Shown: in pieces, positions 1 through 7,996 of the stretch
Layout of the letters: each line of letters starts with the position of its first letter
Position numbering within the stretch: position 1 is the first letter of the stretch
Virus record (IMG/VR): IMGVR_UViG_3300023109_002475
Location: 1 to 21,812 of that record
Direction: 5' to 3' (one strand)
Length of the DNA stretch: 21,812 nucleotides
DNA from: a virus
Notes under the pieces: model-generated
What the model saw: only the letters and a program-made list of their open reading frames with translations
What the model was told of the DNA's origin: nothing
The model's database searches: none
Translations under genes and position numbers: made by a program

Positions 1-2828
1 ATCATGTGGTGCCGTCCGAGGATTGGGTCGGCCTCGTTCATATCGAAGTCGATGATGACCATTCGGTCGCTGGTGCTGGGTATGTTAGCGACCATCGTCA
101 TATCGAGGTGGATAGGTGAGCATCCGACCTCAGAGCGACCCATGTCGGTGATTTCGTGACCGGCAGGTGCGGACCAATCGCTGGTGACTGCTGTTGGGCT
201 CAGAGATGGGGACATTGCCAATCTCGTACCAATTCGCTCATGTGTTGGGATTGGTCTGTTGCGCCCGTAGAGCCATCCAGCAGGCTTCGTGAAGTCCCAA
301 CCGTGTGTACCAGTACCCGACTCAATGTACGACCACAGCGGGGTTGAAACACCACGCCAAGCCCACTTGTCAGGGCCACCACGGCCAGTGACTGAGGCGT
401 GTCCGTCGTCAGGGTCAAGGTCACTTCTAACCCTCCACAGTGAGTTATCGAGATTTTTCACCTCAAGCGGGTGATTGCTCCCGAAGAAGCCGCTTGCGGG
501 GACAACGACTGGTGGCTTTCCTATCGAGTTATATCGGACGCAAAGGTCGTGGCCCAGTGGTGGTGGTACTCGGAGTGAACCATCGCCGCTGGTGATGACT
601 GGGGGAGCGGAAGGAATGTCCTCGCTTGGTGTCGCACCGAGGGTCTGAATGGATATTGACCGAGGCACTGGTCGATTGCCAGCGAACTGATTCAATTGGT
701 CTTTTAATTCTCGTTCCGCGATAGTAATACGAGAGGGGTATGTGTCGTTGCGAGAGGATGCCTTGGGTACATTGGAGTCACCTTGGGACATGCCGGCCTG
801 ATAACCGGTGCCTATGCGTACCGAGGCACGCTTTCCATCAGGTAGTTGGAAGCGAGTCTTGCCGAGGATGGTATCGAATACTGGGTTTCTCGTTTCACGG
901 ACATCGGGTAGGTTGCTGGCCATGTCGGTTTCGGTAGCCTGTGGACTCATCGAGCCGTTGACCTTCTCGAAAAAGTAGGTCTGCTGACCAATCTCAGGAC
1001 CGCCGACTCGACCGGAGCACCATGTGGCCCCTGTGGTGTCGTACAGGGCAGTGGCTGGTAGTAGGTTGGGGTGTAGGTAGCAGTGAATCTCCAAGTAGTT
1101 GCCGTCTTGAGGGTCGGATGTGTCAACGATTCGGGAGACGAGCCACCATCCGTTACAGTCCATGACCTGTGTCGTCGGCGTACCATCGACATGTGAGCGA
1201 CGAGAGTCGTATCGCGTCGGCCATATCTTGCCGTTGCCCTTGCGCATATCGGTGTCGCTACCCAACACCCCTGTCACACCTTCGATGAGGATTGGCTGGC
1301 CCACGACTGGGAAGCCTTCGGTGCCGAGGTACGACTGAACATCAGCGCCAGTGTAGGTGTCGGTTATGAGGTCGGTTGGAACCTTGATGACCAAGCACTT
1401 GCTGTGCACCTTTTCTTGGTCCGGCACACCCACACCACCGTACCAATCCTTGACGCCTATTTGTGCCACTGACCTGCGTGATGGGTTTGGTGGTACCTCG
1501 AATCGCATCGGGGTAGTCGTGACGGGTGTGTGGTCAGCCAGCACTGCGTGCGTCCAATTGCTTCCCTGTGCTCGTGGTGTTATTGGCCCCTGTACGAAGT
1601 CAAAGAGAGGGTAGATGCCCGCTGGTCGCTCTCGCATCAAATCGGCGGTTGTAGAGGCATCCCCGTGACCTGCTCCGCCATTCCACTTTAGGTACATGGT
1701 GTCGGTGTTCACGCCACCCAGTGTGCGTCGAGAGTCGTAGGAATATGGGATGATGACGCCATTGTTCAGAGCGTAGGTTCCATCCTTGAGGAAGCACGCC
1801 AGCGCCTGTGCCATCCGGTACTTTGGAGCGGGTGCTTCGGACGAGTCCTGACTGAACCACACAGCCCCCTTGCCCTGACTGTCACGAGCCCAGTTCAGGT
1901 TTCGCTCGTGGTCGCCGGAGTACATATAGGTTTTCCATAGACTGTTTTCTCGTGGCGGTCGACTGATTCCACTCTTGGCAAATCCTCGGAGGCCATCGGA
2001 GTACAGCGTGCCCCTATTGACATCCGCTATGTTGCCGAACTCGATTCCACCTTGGCTTACCCCTTGATTGAGGTGCAGTTGGTTGTTATCGAGCATCATA
2101 GGCATGAAGACCGTCGCTCGGTACTTCCCAGTCGCTGGTAGGTTGGACGAAGTCACACGGTTGTCAGCACTGAAATCTTGCCATGGAAGAAGGGGTCCGT
2201 TGGCGATACCATGTGGCATCCACGCCTTCTTGTCGGAGTCTTCCATGCCGGCATTGCCGGTAGGGTTGATGTGGCGGTAGGTGTCAATGAGTTCAACCAA
2301 TTCTTGAACGGTCATAAAGACCGGATATGGCCCGTGTCGGAAGCCGTTGCCAGCCATGTTCTCGATGTATTCCTTGATGTCGACGGTGCTCCTTGTAGCA
2401 TCCCTGTTCACATCTTGATGGATGACCTCGATGGGTATGGTTCCAGCGTTGTGTGCGGCCTCGGTGTCAAATCCTTCCACGCCAAGTGACGGGGCAATCA
2501 ACATGATGACCGTTGAAGTGCCATCTGAGTGATTGATAGTGCACTTGGGGGAGAAGGTGCCGGAACCGGAGATGACGATGGTTGGCTCTGTCCCTGAGAG
2601 GTCGGACCCATCGTCCTCGATAGCCTCGACTCTGATACCTGCAACGGTGGCCTCGTCTGCAATCTCGCCTGACTGCGTCCCGAAGTTCGTTTTGAACAAC
2701 ACTGGGTCGACAGTTATGCCGAGCAGTCCATCGTCCTTGATGTACGCTGGCCACCACTTCTGTAGTTCAGCGAGGTCGCTCTTGACCCGTGAGAACTTGT
2801 GGATGGGTTGCTTCTTGAAGGACGCCAT
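1..2828 (-). CDS. Large tail/baseplate-associated protein, 3' end missing
   Basis: The minus-strand frame starting at 2828 (MASFKKQPIHKF...) has no stop down to base 1, giving at least 942 codons; the gene continues past the left edge. The start ATG overlaps the tape-measure stop by one base (TGATG), and a Shine-Dalgarno-like GGGGGT lies about 7 bases upstream. Residues about 50-140 look beta-rich and Ig-like (repeated Gly/Thr/Ser with hydrophobic alternation). The rest is rich in Trp, Tyr, Gly, Pro and Asp, as in tail-tip, baseplate or receptor-binding proteins. No transmembrane segment or enzymatic motif was recognised. Position directly after the tape measure is where distal-tail and tail-tip proteins are encoded in siphovirus-like genomes. 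The structural role is inferred from context and composition, not from a recognised family. Confidence 0.8.
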   Translation of the reverse strand, partial: MASFKKQPIHKFSRVKSDLAELQKWWPAYIKDDGLLGITVDPVLFKTNFGTQSGEIADEATVAGIRVEAIEDDGSDLSGTEPTIVISGSGTFSPKCTINHSDGTSTVIMLIAPSLGVEGFDTEAAHNAGTIPIEVIHQDVNRDATRSTVDIKEYIENMAGNGFRHGPYPVFMTVQELVELIDTYRHINPTGNAGMEDSDKKAWMPHGIANGPLLPWQDFSADNRVTSSNLPATGKYRATVFMPMMLDNNQLHLNQGVSQGGIEFGNIADVNRGTLYSDGLRGFAKSGISRPPRENSLWKTYMYSGDHERNLNWARDSQGKGAVWFSQDSSEAPAPKYRMAQALACFLKDGTYALNNGVIIPYSYDSRRTLGGVNTDTMYLKWNGGAGHGDASTTADLMRERPAGIYPLFDFVQGPITPRAQGSNWTHAVLADHTPVTTTPMRFEVPPNPSRRSVAQIGVKDWYGGVGVPDQEKVHSKCLVIKVPTDLITDTYTGADVQSYLGTEGFPVVGQPILIEGVTGVLGSDTDMRKGNGKIWPTRYDSRRSHVDGTPTTQVMDCNGWWLVSRIVDTSDPQDGNYLEIHCYLHPNLLPATALYDTTGATWCSGRVGGPEIGQQTYFFEKVNGSMSPQATETDMASNLPDVRETRNPVFDTILGKTRFQLPDGKRASVRIGTGYQAGMSQGDSNVPKASSRNDTYPSRITIAERELKDQLNQFAGNRPVPRSISIQTLGATPSEDIPSAPPVITSGDGSLRVPPPLGHDLCVRYNSIGKPPVVVPASGFFGSNHPLEVKNLDNSLWRVRSDLDPDDGHASVTGRGGPDKWAWRGVSTPLWSYIESGTGTHGWDFTKPAGWLYGRNRPIPTHERIGTRLAMSPSLSPTAVTSDWSAPAGHEITDMGRSEVGCSPIHLDMTMVANIPSTSDRMVIIDFDMNEADPILGRHHM

Positions 2829-5170
2829 CAAATGACCCCCTTGGCGCCTCGGAGCATCTCGGCTCTGAGTATTCGGGGCATCTCACTGGAAATCATGGTC
2901 CGCACCTCACTAACCGAGAGGTTAGCACCACCGTTAATGACAATATCGCCTATGCTGACTGTGAGGTTGTTCCCAGTTAGCCCTGCTTTGGCCGCAAGAG
3001 CCTCTCTACGGCCCGCCTTTCCATTTGATAGGGGAATGACCACCTCGGGTCCTGCTTCGCCCACAAGGCCTACTGTAGGCGTCGAAACGAATCCACCGTC
3101 AGCGAACCTGTCTTGTACGAAGGCGGCTTGATTGCCTTGGCTTGCGCCTCCGCTCTGAAGGGCACTGGCTCCCACGGCTACACCACCCTGTACGCCCTTC
3201 TTCACCGCCATCTTTCCAACGGCGGCGCCAACACCAGTACCAGCGATTTTGGCCGCACCTGCCGCACCCAGTGCCTTAGCACCGTAGCCTCCGATACCAC
3301 CAGTTCCAACGGTCAGTGCTGTCAGTGCACCTCCGACGACAGCGTCCTTGAGACCGGACATGAACAGACCTTTGCCCTTAGTACCCTTGGTTGCGACGAT
3401 TTGGAACAGACCTAACAACATGTTCCCGATACCCGATATGAGTTGCAGAACGGGTGACAGCACGGCCATCAAGATTCTGAACGCTACGACGAGGATGCCG
3501 ATGATTGGGACGATGGCCTTGAGTGCCATTATCATGTCAGGTATCATGTCAATCGCCAGTGGCACCACCATCATCATCAAGGCCCCCAACGACTCACCCA
3601 GTTCCAAGAACAGTGGCATGTTCTCCTTGAGCGCATCTGAAATCATCGGACCGAGTACATCTGTCAATTTGACCAGCATGCCGATGAACGGCTTGCCGAC
3701 ATCGAGCAGAGCGTCTTGAATGACCGAGTTGAATATGAACAACATCTCCTTGGCAGAGGCTGTTCCATCGGTCAGTCCCTGCAAGGCATCCATGTAGTTC
3801 TGAGTGGCGCCAGCGGCGTTGTTGTTCTCTTCGACGAGCATGTGGAACGCTTCACGCTGAGAGAGCAGAGACGCCATGGCAGTACCACCACGCACACCGA
3901 AGATTTCGAGAATCTGCGTCGTCGTCGCACCGGCTCCGGCCAATTGGTCCAACACATCACCGAGGCTCGTCAGGCCCGTCGTCTGTTGCTCCACGGTCTT
4001 GGTCAATTCATTGCTCTGCTTGCTCAAGGCCGATTGTAATTCAGACTGCTGGGTGAGGTTGTGTTGAGTCTTCTGACGCTCCAAGTCAAGCGTCATCTCG
4101 CTCAGTCGGAGGTTTTCATTCGCCTTCTGCATCCGTGCGACGCTGGCTTCTTCCTGACTGGTCAGGTCACGATTGGCTCGCGCGGCCCGTGCTCTAATCT
4201 GCTCGATAGCCACGGTGTTTTCCATCTGCTCGATTGACAGTTCTGACATCTGACCGTTGAGGACTTTCATCTCATCCGATAGGCTCGCAGTGGCACTTTT
4301 AGTGGCAGACAATTGCCGTGCCACCGTTGAAAGGGTTTGACGCGCTTGCTCACCACGAGGACTCAGGACTTGGACCTTGAGACCGAGGTCGTTCATCGCT
4401 CGCTGTGCGTCGAAGGTGGGCTTGAGCAATTTGTTGATTGACATACGGAGACCGGTACCAGCAACGGTGCCACGGAGACCAGCGTTGCCGAGAGCACCGA
4501 TAGCGGCGGCAGTCTCCTCGATGGCCAAACCAGCGCTGTGAGCGACCGGTGCGGCGAACTTCATACCCTCACCGAGGGAGACGATGTCTACATTTGAGCG
4601 AGTGAATGTTCGGGTCAGTACATCGGAGACAAAGCCCAGTTCAGTCATCTCCATCCCGAACGCCTTAACGCCGGCGATACCTATGTTGGTCGCGGTCTCG
4701 ATGTCCACGCCACCAGCGATTGCGAACTTGACGAGGTTTTCCAGTGCTCCGTCGCTAATCATCTCGTCAGCGCCGACACCTGCAATTGCCAATTTGTTGG
4801 CGGCCTCTCCGACCTCAGACGCTGTGAATCGGGTCGTCCTACCGACCTCACGAATCTTGCTTTCTAACTTCTCCATACCAGCCGATGACTCGCCGAGAAT
4901 CGCACCAGTGCGAGCCAGTGTGTCGTTGAACTCGACATACAATTTGGACGCCTTCATTATCGTCTCGCCCATGACTTTGGCAGAGATTGCAGTTGCGGTC
5001 ATGGCCAGTGTGACGGGATGTAACACACCTCGGGCTATCGTACCCAATCGGGACATGGCGCCACCAGCGGCGTACATGGATTGAGATGCGAATCCCATCT
5101 GCTGACGGAACTTTGCTGTGTTGGCCTCAAGGGATAATCTGAGTCGGGTCTCGTTTGTCATACCTGCCAT
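2828..5170 (-). CDS. Phage tail tape measure protein (TP901-type core)
   Basis: This 780-aa protein sets tail length and sits inside the tail tube before DNA ejection. Residues about 80-250 match the TP901 tape-measure core: alternating Gly/Ala helices with segments such as TRFTASEVGEAANKLAIAG and GLRGTVAGTGLRMSINKLL. A long charged, Gln-rich region (about 290-400) is a likely coiled coil. Hydrophobic segments follow at about 500-600 (for example IVPIIGILVVAFRILMAVLS). The C-terminal part has the GEAGPEVVIPLSNG motif common in tape-measure proteins. The start is well supported: GGAGGTGA lies 4 bases before ATG 5170. It follows the two chaperone-like genes with a 4-base gap and overlaps the next tail gene, the standard tail-module order. 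Confidence 0.95.
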   Translation of the reverse strand: MAGMTNETRLRLSLEANTAKFRQQMGFASQSMYAAGGAMSRLGTIARGVLHPVTLAMTATAISAKVMGETIMKASKLYVEFNDTLARTGAILGESSAGMEKLESKIREVGRTTRFTASEVGEAANKLAIAGVGADEMISDGALENLVKFAIAGGVDIETATNIGIAGVKAFGMEMTELGFVSDVLTRTFTRSNVDIVSLGEGMKFAAPVAHSAGLAIEETAAAIGALGNAGLRGTVAGTGLRMSINKLLKPTFDAQRAMNDLGLKVQVLSPRGEQARQTLSTVARQLSATKSATASLSDEMKVLNGQMSELSIEQMENTVAIEQIRARAARANRDLTSQEEASVARMQKANENLRLSEMTLDLERQKTQHNLTQQSELQSALSKQSNELTKTVEQQTTGLTSLGDVLDQLAGAGATTTQILEIFGVRGGTAMASLLSQREAFHMLVEENNNAAGATQNYMDALQGLTDGTASAKEMLFIFNSVIQDALLDVGKPFIGMLVKLTDVLGPMISDALKENMPLFLELGESLGALMMMVVPLAIDMIPDMIMALKAIVPIIGILVVAFRILMAVLSPVLQLISGIGNMLLGLFQIVATKGTKGKGLFMSGLKDAVVGGALTALTVGTGGIGGYGAKALGAAGAAKIAGTGVGAAVGKMAVKKGVQGGVAVGASALQSGGASQGNQAAFVQDRFADGGFVSTPTVGLVGEAGPEVVIPLSNGKAGRREALAAKAGLTGNNLTVSIGDIVINGGANLSVSEVRTMISSEMPRILRAEMLRGAKGVI

Positions 5171-5174
5171 CTAC

Positions 5175-5369
5175 TCACCTCCGTGCCCTTGCCTTAGCCA
5201 TCTCAGCCTCTTGCTGGTTATTGACTCTACGGTTCTTTTCTGACATGCTGTGCATGTAGAATACCTTGTCACGGGGGTCCATCGACCGCCAGTCGTTGAG
5301 ACTCATGCCGAGGTGGCCGAGTATTGAGAAGATGAATTGTCCCTCGTCCGTTTCGGCGAGGGATTTCAT
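5175..5369 (-). CDS. Tail assembly chaperone, second (GT-like) part
   Basis: A 64-aa, mostly helical protein with a basic, Gln/Ala-rich C terminus (MAKARARR). Its ATG lies inside the end of the previous gene (overlap 5366-5369, ATGA type), in the -1 frame relative to it. It sits immediately before the tape measure. In lambda-like phages this slot holds the T part of the G/GT chaperone pair, made by a -1 ribosomal frameshift; the chaperone coats the tape measure until the tube polymerises. The segment LGHLGMSLNDWRSM resembles the short helical C-terminal domain of GT proteins. Function is assigned mainly from position, size and the overlapping frame. It could also be translated separately by reinitiation. 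Confidence 0.7.
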   Translation of the reverse strand: MKSLAETDEGQFIFSILGHLGMSLNDWRSMDPRDKVFYMHSMSEKNRRVNNQQEAEMAKARARR

Positions 5370-5704
5370 TCCCCCAGTGCGCCGTCGTCTCCTGTGGCGG
5401 TACCGAGGGCCTCGGTTATCGCAACGGATAGTTCACCGAGGATGTGGAGTGGGAGGTGCTTCATCTTGGACCACGAGACACTTGGGTCGGCCTTGGCCAT
5501 CATTTCACAGACCATCAGAAGACCAAGTCGTTCGACTCTGTCGTCACCTTCAAGCGAGCGCATCTCAGGGTGTTGCTTGAGCACTTGGTACTCGTTGGCG
5601 CTCAGTGGTATTGCTTCTACTGCGTCTACACCAAGTCCGATGTGTCGTACATCGACGATGATAGGTGCTCCTGCTTTCTCTATTGCGTTGTCCAGCCAAG
5701 TCAT
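5366..5704 (-). CDS. Tail assembly chaperone, first (G-like) part
   Basis: A 112-aa protein lying between the tail tube-like gene and the tape measure. ATG 5704 is preceded by an excellent ribosome binding site, GGAGG, with 8-base spacing, so this start is secure. The sequence includes a segment typical of G-type chaperones (IPLSANEYQVLKQHPEM) followed by a helical domain; the C terminus is acidic (TGDDGALGE). Its stop overlaps the start of the 64-aa gene, and the last codons read CTG GGG GAA TGA, a run of G that might support slippage into the -1 frame. Role inferred: binds the tape measure during tail assembly, alone and as a frameshift fusion. Confidence 0.7.
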   Translation of the reverse strand: MTWLDNAIEKAGAPIIVDVRHIGLGVDAVEAIPLSANEYQVLKQHPEMRSLEGDDRVERLGLLMVCEMMAKADPSVSWSKMKHLPLHILGELSVAITEALGTATGDDGALGE

Positions 5705-5738
5705 GTGTGTGCCTCCTCAAGGGGGTAGCGATAACGAT

Positions 5739-6152
5739 TCAGACACGAGCCCAAGTCAAGCCTTCAAACGACGCGTTAATCATCAACGCTCCGTCTGAAC
5801 CTGCCTCGATACCCTCGACAGCAAGGTCCGTTAGGATGCAACCGCTTAGGGTGTAGGTGTGTGTGCCGCCGGCGGCGCCACCGGCACCGTCACCGTCGTT
5901 ATCGAATACGATGTCGAACTCAGAGTCCGTGTCGAAGTAGCCGTAGAGTGTGTTGTCATCGACACCCCATGCCTTCTTCAAGGTACCTGAGACTGAGCGT
6001 AGGCCTCGTGTGTGGCCCGTGCTGTACTTGGCGTTCAATTGGTTGTACTTGCCAGTGGCTACTGCCAAAGTGAAGTCGCCTGAGACGAAGCCGACGAGGC
6101 TCGTGCTAACGGTAATTTTTGCCGTGACTCCGGTGAATTGGTGTACTGCCAT
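5739..6152 (-). CDS. Tail tube protein-like (major tail protein)
   Basis: From ATG 6152 this encodes 137 aa (MAVHQFTGVTAKITVSTS...). It is beta-rich, with a central segment resembling tail tube proteins (a Gly-containing turn, then VSGTLKKAWG, then acidic loops such as FDNDGDGAGG and a TYTLSGCILTDL strand). Size and position, upstream of the chaperone pair and tape measure, fit a tail tube protein, which polymerises as rings forming the DNA channel. The open frame extends upstream to a TTG at 6200 that overlaps the previous gene, but the ATG gives a more typical N terminus. GAGGGT sits unusually close to this ATG. No convincing TATA box precedes it, so it is probably transcribed from the PCNA promoter. 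Confidence 0.7.
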   Translation of the reverse strand: MAVHQFTGVTAKITVSTSLVGFVSGDFTLAVATGKYNQLNAKYSTGHTRGLRSVSGTLKKAWGVDDNTLYGYFDTDSEFDIVFDNDGDGAGGAAGGTHTYTLSGCILTDLAVEGIEAGSDGALMINASFEGLTWARV

Positions 6153-6183
6153 ACCCTCAAGGTTGGCGAGGTGGTTCTTAACC

Positions 6184-6399
6184 CTATTCTGTGCCAGCAA
6201 GGTCGCTGAGGTGGGAAACGGTCTTGTTGATTTCAGTCCTCAATCGGTTGGCATAGGCCAGTGTAACCATCTCTTCCGTGATGCCCAGTGCGGCTGTCAG
6301 GAGGTCAATCGTGGCGAGCATTCTCAGCATCGTCTCGTCGTCGTGGTTCATGCTCAGTGCTTCATGTGCTGTGTCGATAAATCTCTGTGTTTCGTCCAT
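6184..6399 (-). CDS. Hypothetical 71-aa helical protein
   Basis: Starts at ATG 6399, three bases after the PCNA stop, with GGAAGT about 9 bases upstream as ribosome binding site, so it is probably translated from the same mRNA as PCNA. The protein (MDETQRFIDTAHEALSM...) is acidic and predicted mainly helical, without cysteines or transmembrane segments. It does not match a family I recognise. It sits between PCNA and the tail tube-like gene, so it could be a clamp-associated factor or a small tail-related protein; nothing in the sequence decides between these. Confidence 0.65.
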   Translation of the reverse strand: MDETQRFIDTAHEALSMNHDDETMLRMLATIDLLTAALGITEEMVTLAYANRLRTEINKTVSHLSDLAGTE

Positions 6400-6402
6400 G
6401 TT

Positions 6403-7209
6403 TCATACTTCCTTGATTGCCTCGGTGGCGACTATGGTGATAAAGGGCTCTGAGAGCGTCTCTACGACGACGAACTGACCCTTGTGGTGCTTGGAGACCT
6501 TGAGAGGTGTTTCTTCGCTTCTAAGCACACCTATGAGCGTTTTGAGGGAATCGGTGAATGAGACTGTGAACTCAGGTCCACTGACCGTCGCTGTGAGCGG
6601 CGTCCACGAGCGGTTGGTCTTGCCGTTCCAGTGGCCACTGCGAGCCTCCGACTTGGGGCCCAGCGTCATAACGACATACGGTGCGTTGGCCGTGACCATC
6701 TCGCTCAGAGCCTTGCGCAGTTCGTGATTGGTCAGCAGAGCCTCGCTCGTCGCAGGTTCGTTGTCGAACATAGGGAACAGGCGCTTGCCGTCAGAGATGG
6801 GGAGGGTGTTGCGGTCAGGGATGGTCATGCAGTCGTCCTCGTCTGCCGGCATCACCTCGACGCCACCACGACCCTTGGTGCTCACCACGATGGCTTCACC
6901 AGCCGCAGTCTTGATGCGGACGACTTCGCCCTTGCCCTTGGACCTAACCATGTCCCCAAGTTCCTTGGGGTTGCAGACGAGCACACACGGCTCCTTGACC
7001 TTGTAGTCATCGAGGGGCTCGTTGTCCAGCATGACCATCAAGGTCTTGCCAGCGTTCATGGTCCAGCACGATACGCCGTCATTGGTGAAGAGGAGGCGCA
7101 GAGGGACTGCTGGAGTGTCGGTGGTGACTCGGCTCAGGAACCTCGCCAGCGACCCGCTGTTGACCTGTATATTGGCCGTGCGGGACACCTTTGAGTTCGG
7201 GGTGAGCAT
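6403..7209 (-). CDS. PCNA-like DNA sliding clamp
   Basis: From ATG 7209 the product is 268 aa, close to the roughly 250 aa of archaeal PCNA. It begins with a segment resembling the clamp N terminus (SGSLARFLSRVTTDTPAVPL), followed by FTNDGVSCWTMNAGKTLMVM, equivalent to the conserved strand-turn after the first helix. The two-domain layout and C-terminal strands (FVVVETLSEPFITIVATEAI) also fit. A trimeric clamp would tether a polymerase or nuclease to DNA. The frame is open to a GTG at 7230, but the TATA box (7231-7238) lies 25-26 bases before ATG 7209, indicating a leaderless start there. It heads an apparent operon that continues into the tail genes. Confidence 0.85.
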   Translation of the reverse strand: MLTPNSKVSRTANIQVNSGSLARFLSRVTTDTPAVPLRLLFTNDGVSCWTMNAGKTLMVMLDNEPLDDYKVKEPCVLVCNPKELGDMVRSKGKGEVVRIKTAAGEAIVVSTKGRGGVEVMPADEDDCMTIPDRNTLPISDGKRLFPMFDNEPATSEALLTNHELRKALSEMVTANAPYVVMTLGPKSEARSGHWNGKTNRSWTPLTATVSGPEFTVSFTDSLKTLIGVLRSEETPLKVSKHHKGQFVVVETLSEPFITIVATEAIKEV

Positions 7210-7230
7210 ACCCTCAGAGGGTGCCCCCAC

Positions 7231-7238
7231 CTATTTGA
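7231..7238 (-). promoter_or_regulatory. TATA box of PCNA operon (GTGGGG class)
   Basis: TCAAATAG read on the minus strand, centred 25.5 bases upstream of ATG 7209. It is directly followed by GTGGGG (7225-7230). The box lies just after the stop codon of the upstream 125-aa gene. This is the last convincing TATA box before the left edge, so it may drive PCNA and the entire tail module. Confidence 0.8.
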
Positions 7239-7240
7239 AC

Positions 7241-7618
7241 TCAAATCCAGTTCCGTGGTCCTCGGTTGCTACCTCGTGCGTTGGACCATCCAGTCTCGCC
7301 AGTCATCGACGCGTTCTCGCTCATTGCTTCTTGCATCGACTCAGCGCATGGGTCTTCCCAGTTCGCACGGTTGCGAAGGTGGGTGATTTCGCGCTCTGCT
7401 TCCATCCAGTCATGGTGATTCCATTCTCGACCGGTCATGCGGGCGAACTCAGCGAGGTAGAACTGAATGTCCTCGTTGCATGCTTCCATCTCTTGGATTC
7501 GCTTCTCGCCCATCTCTTCACCAGCGGCACCGTATGCCTCAGCCCATTCTTCGGACTCGTAGTGCAATTTGCAGAGGATTCGGTTGATGATTTTCAGGGG
7601 GGTCATGTGGTTCGCCAT
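7241..7618 (-). CDS. Hypothetical 125-aa helical protein
   Basis: Starts at ATG 7618, with a TATA box centred 26.5 bases upstream, so the mRNA is probably leaderless. The protein is rich in Glu, Met, Trp and His; residues about 20-95 form likely amphipathic helices (KLHYESEEWAEAYGAAGEEM, REWNHHDWMEAEREITHLRN), and the C terminus is Ser/Gly/Arg-rich and probably disordered. No catalytic motif or known family recognised. The gene stands alone with its own promoter between the nuclease operon and PCNA. Confidence 0.75.
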   Translation of the reverse strand: MANHMTPLKIINRILCKLHYESEEWAEAYGAAGEEMGEKRIQEMEACNEDIQFYLAEFARMTGREWNHHDWMEAEREITHLRNRANWEDPCAESMQEAMSENASMTGETGWSNARGSNRGPRNWI

Positions 7619-7640
7619 GTTTAGTCCTATAGGGTTCCCC

Positions 7641-7648
7641 CTATTAAA
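7641..7648 (-). promoter_or_regulatory. TATA box with GAAC/CTATAGG element
   Basis: TTTAATAG on the minus strand, 26.5 bases (centre) before ATG 7618. Between it and the start lies GGGGAACCCTATAGG (7626-7640), similar to the element after the NUDIX gene's TATA box (10752-10766). Confidence 0.75.
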
Positions 7649-7660
7649 GGTTTCGGAGAA

Positions 7661-7996
7661 TCACACTTCATCGTATGCGTCAGGATAGGCGAGCCAAACC
7701 TTCTGAGGGTACTTGGTTCGGCCATCCAGTGATGCGATTCTGACTGAGCCAGCGTTGAAAAAGAGGTGAGGTTTTTTGGCGAGGTGGTTGCTGAGGCGGT
7801 TCATCTCAAACGGCTGGTTATCGAGCGTGAGTATCTCACCTGTGGCTATTGGAGTACCTTCGGGGAAGTGTGCCCCAGCCTCCAACATGGCCTTCCAAAG
7901 ACGCTTGACATTGCGCCCATCTGACTTTCCAAGGCGCCCCTTCTTTCGGGTGCCGTACTTGCTCGATGGCACTTCGTCAGACTTCTTGTTTGTCAT
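7661..7996 (-). CDS. Small basic protein, possible DNA-binding
   Basis: From ATG 7996, 111 aa; overlaps the 3' end of the nuclease gene by 20 bases. A GGAG sequence 7 bases before the ATG, inside the nuclease gene, makes this start better than the GTG at 7999. The N terminus is strongly basic (KYGTRKKGRLGKSDGRNVKR). A later segment (PFEMNRLSNHLAKKPHLFF followed by GSVRIAS) resembles a winged-helix recognition helix and wing. Cotranscription with the ATPase and nuclease suggests a role in DNA processing or regulation; this is inference. Confidence 0.7.
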   Translation of the reverse strand: MTNKKSDEVPSSKYGTRKKGRLGKSDGRNVKRLWKAMLEAGAHFPEGTPIATGEILTLDNQPFEMNRLSNHLAKKPHLFFNAGSVRIASLDGRTKYPQKVWLAYPDAYDEV

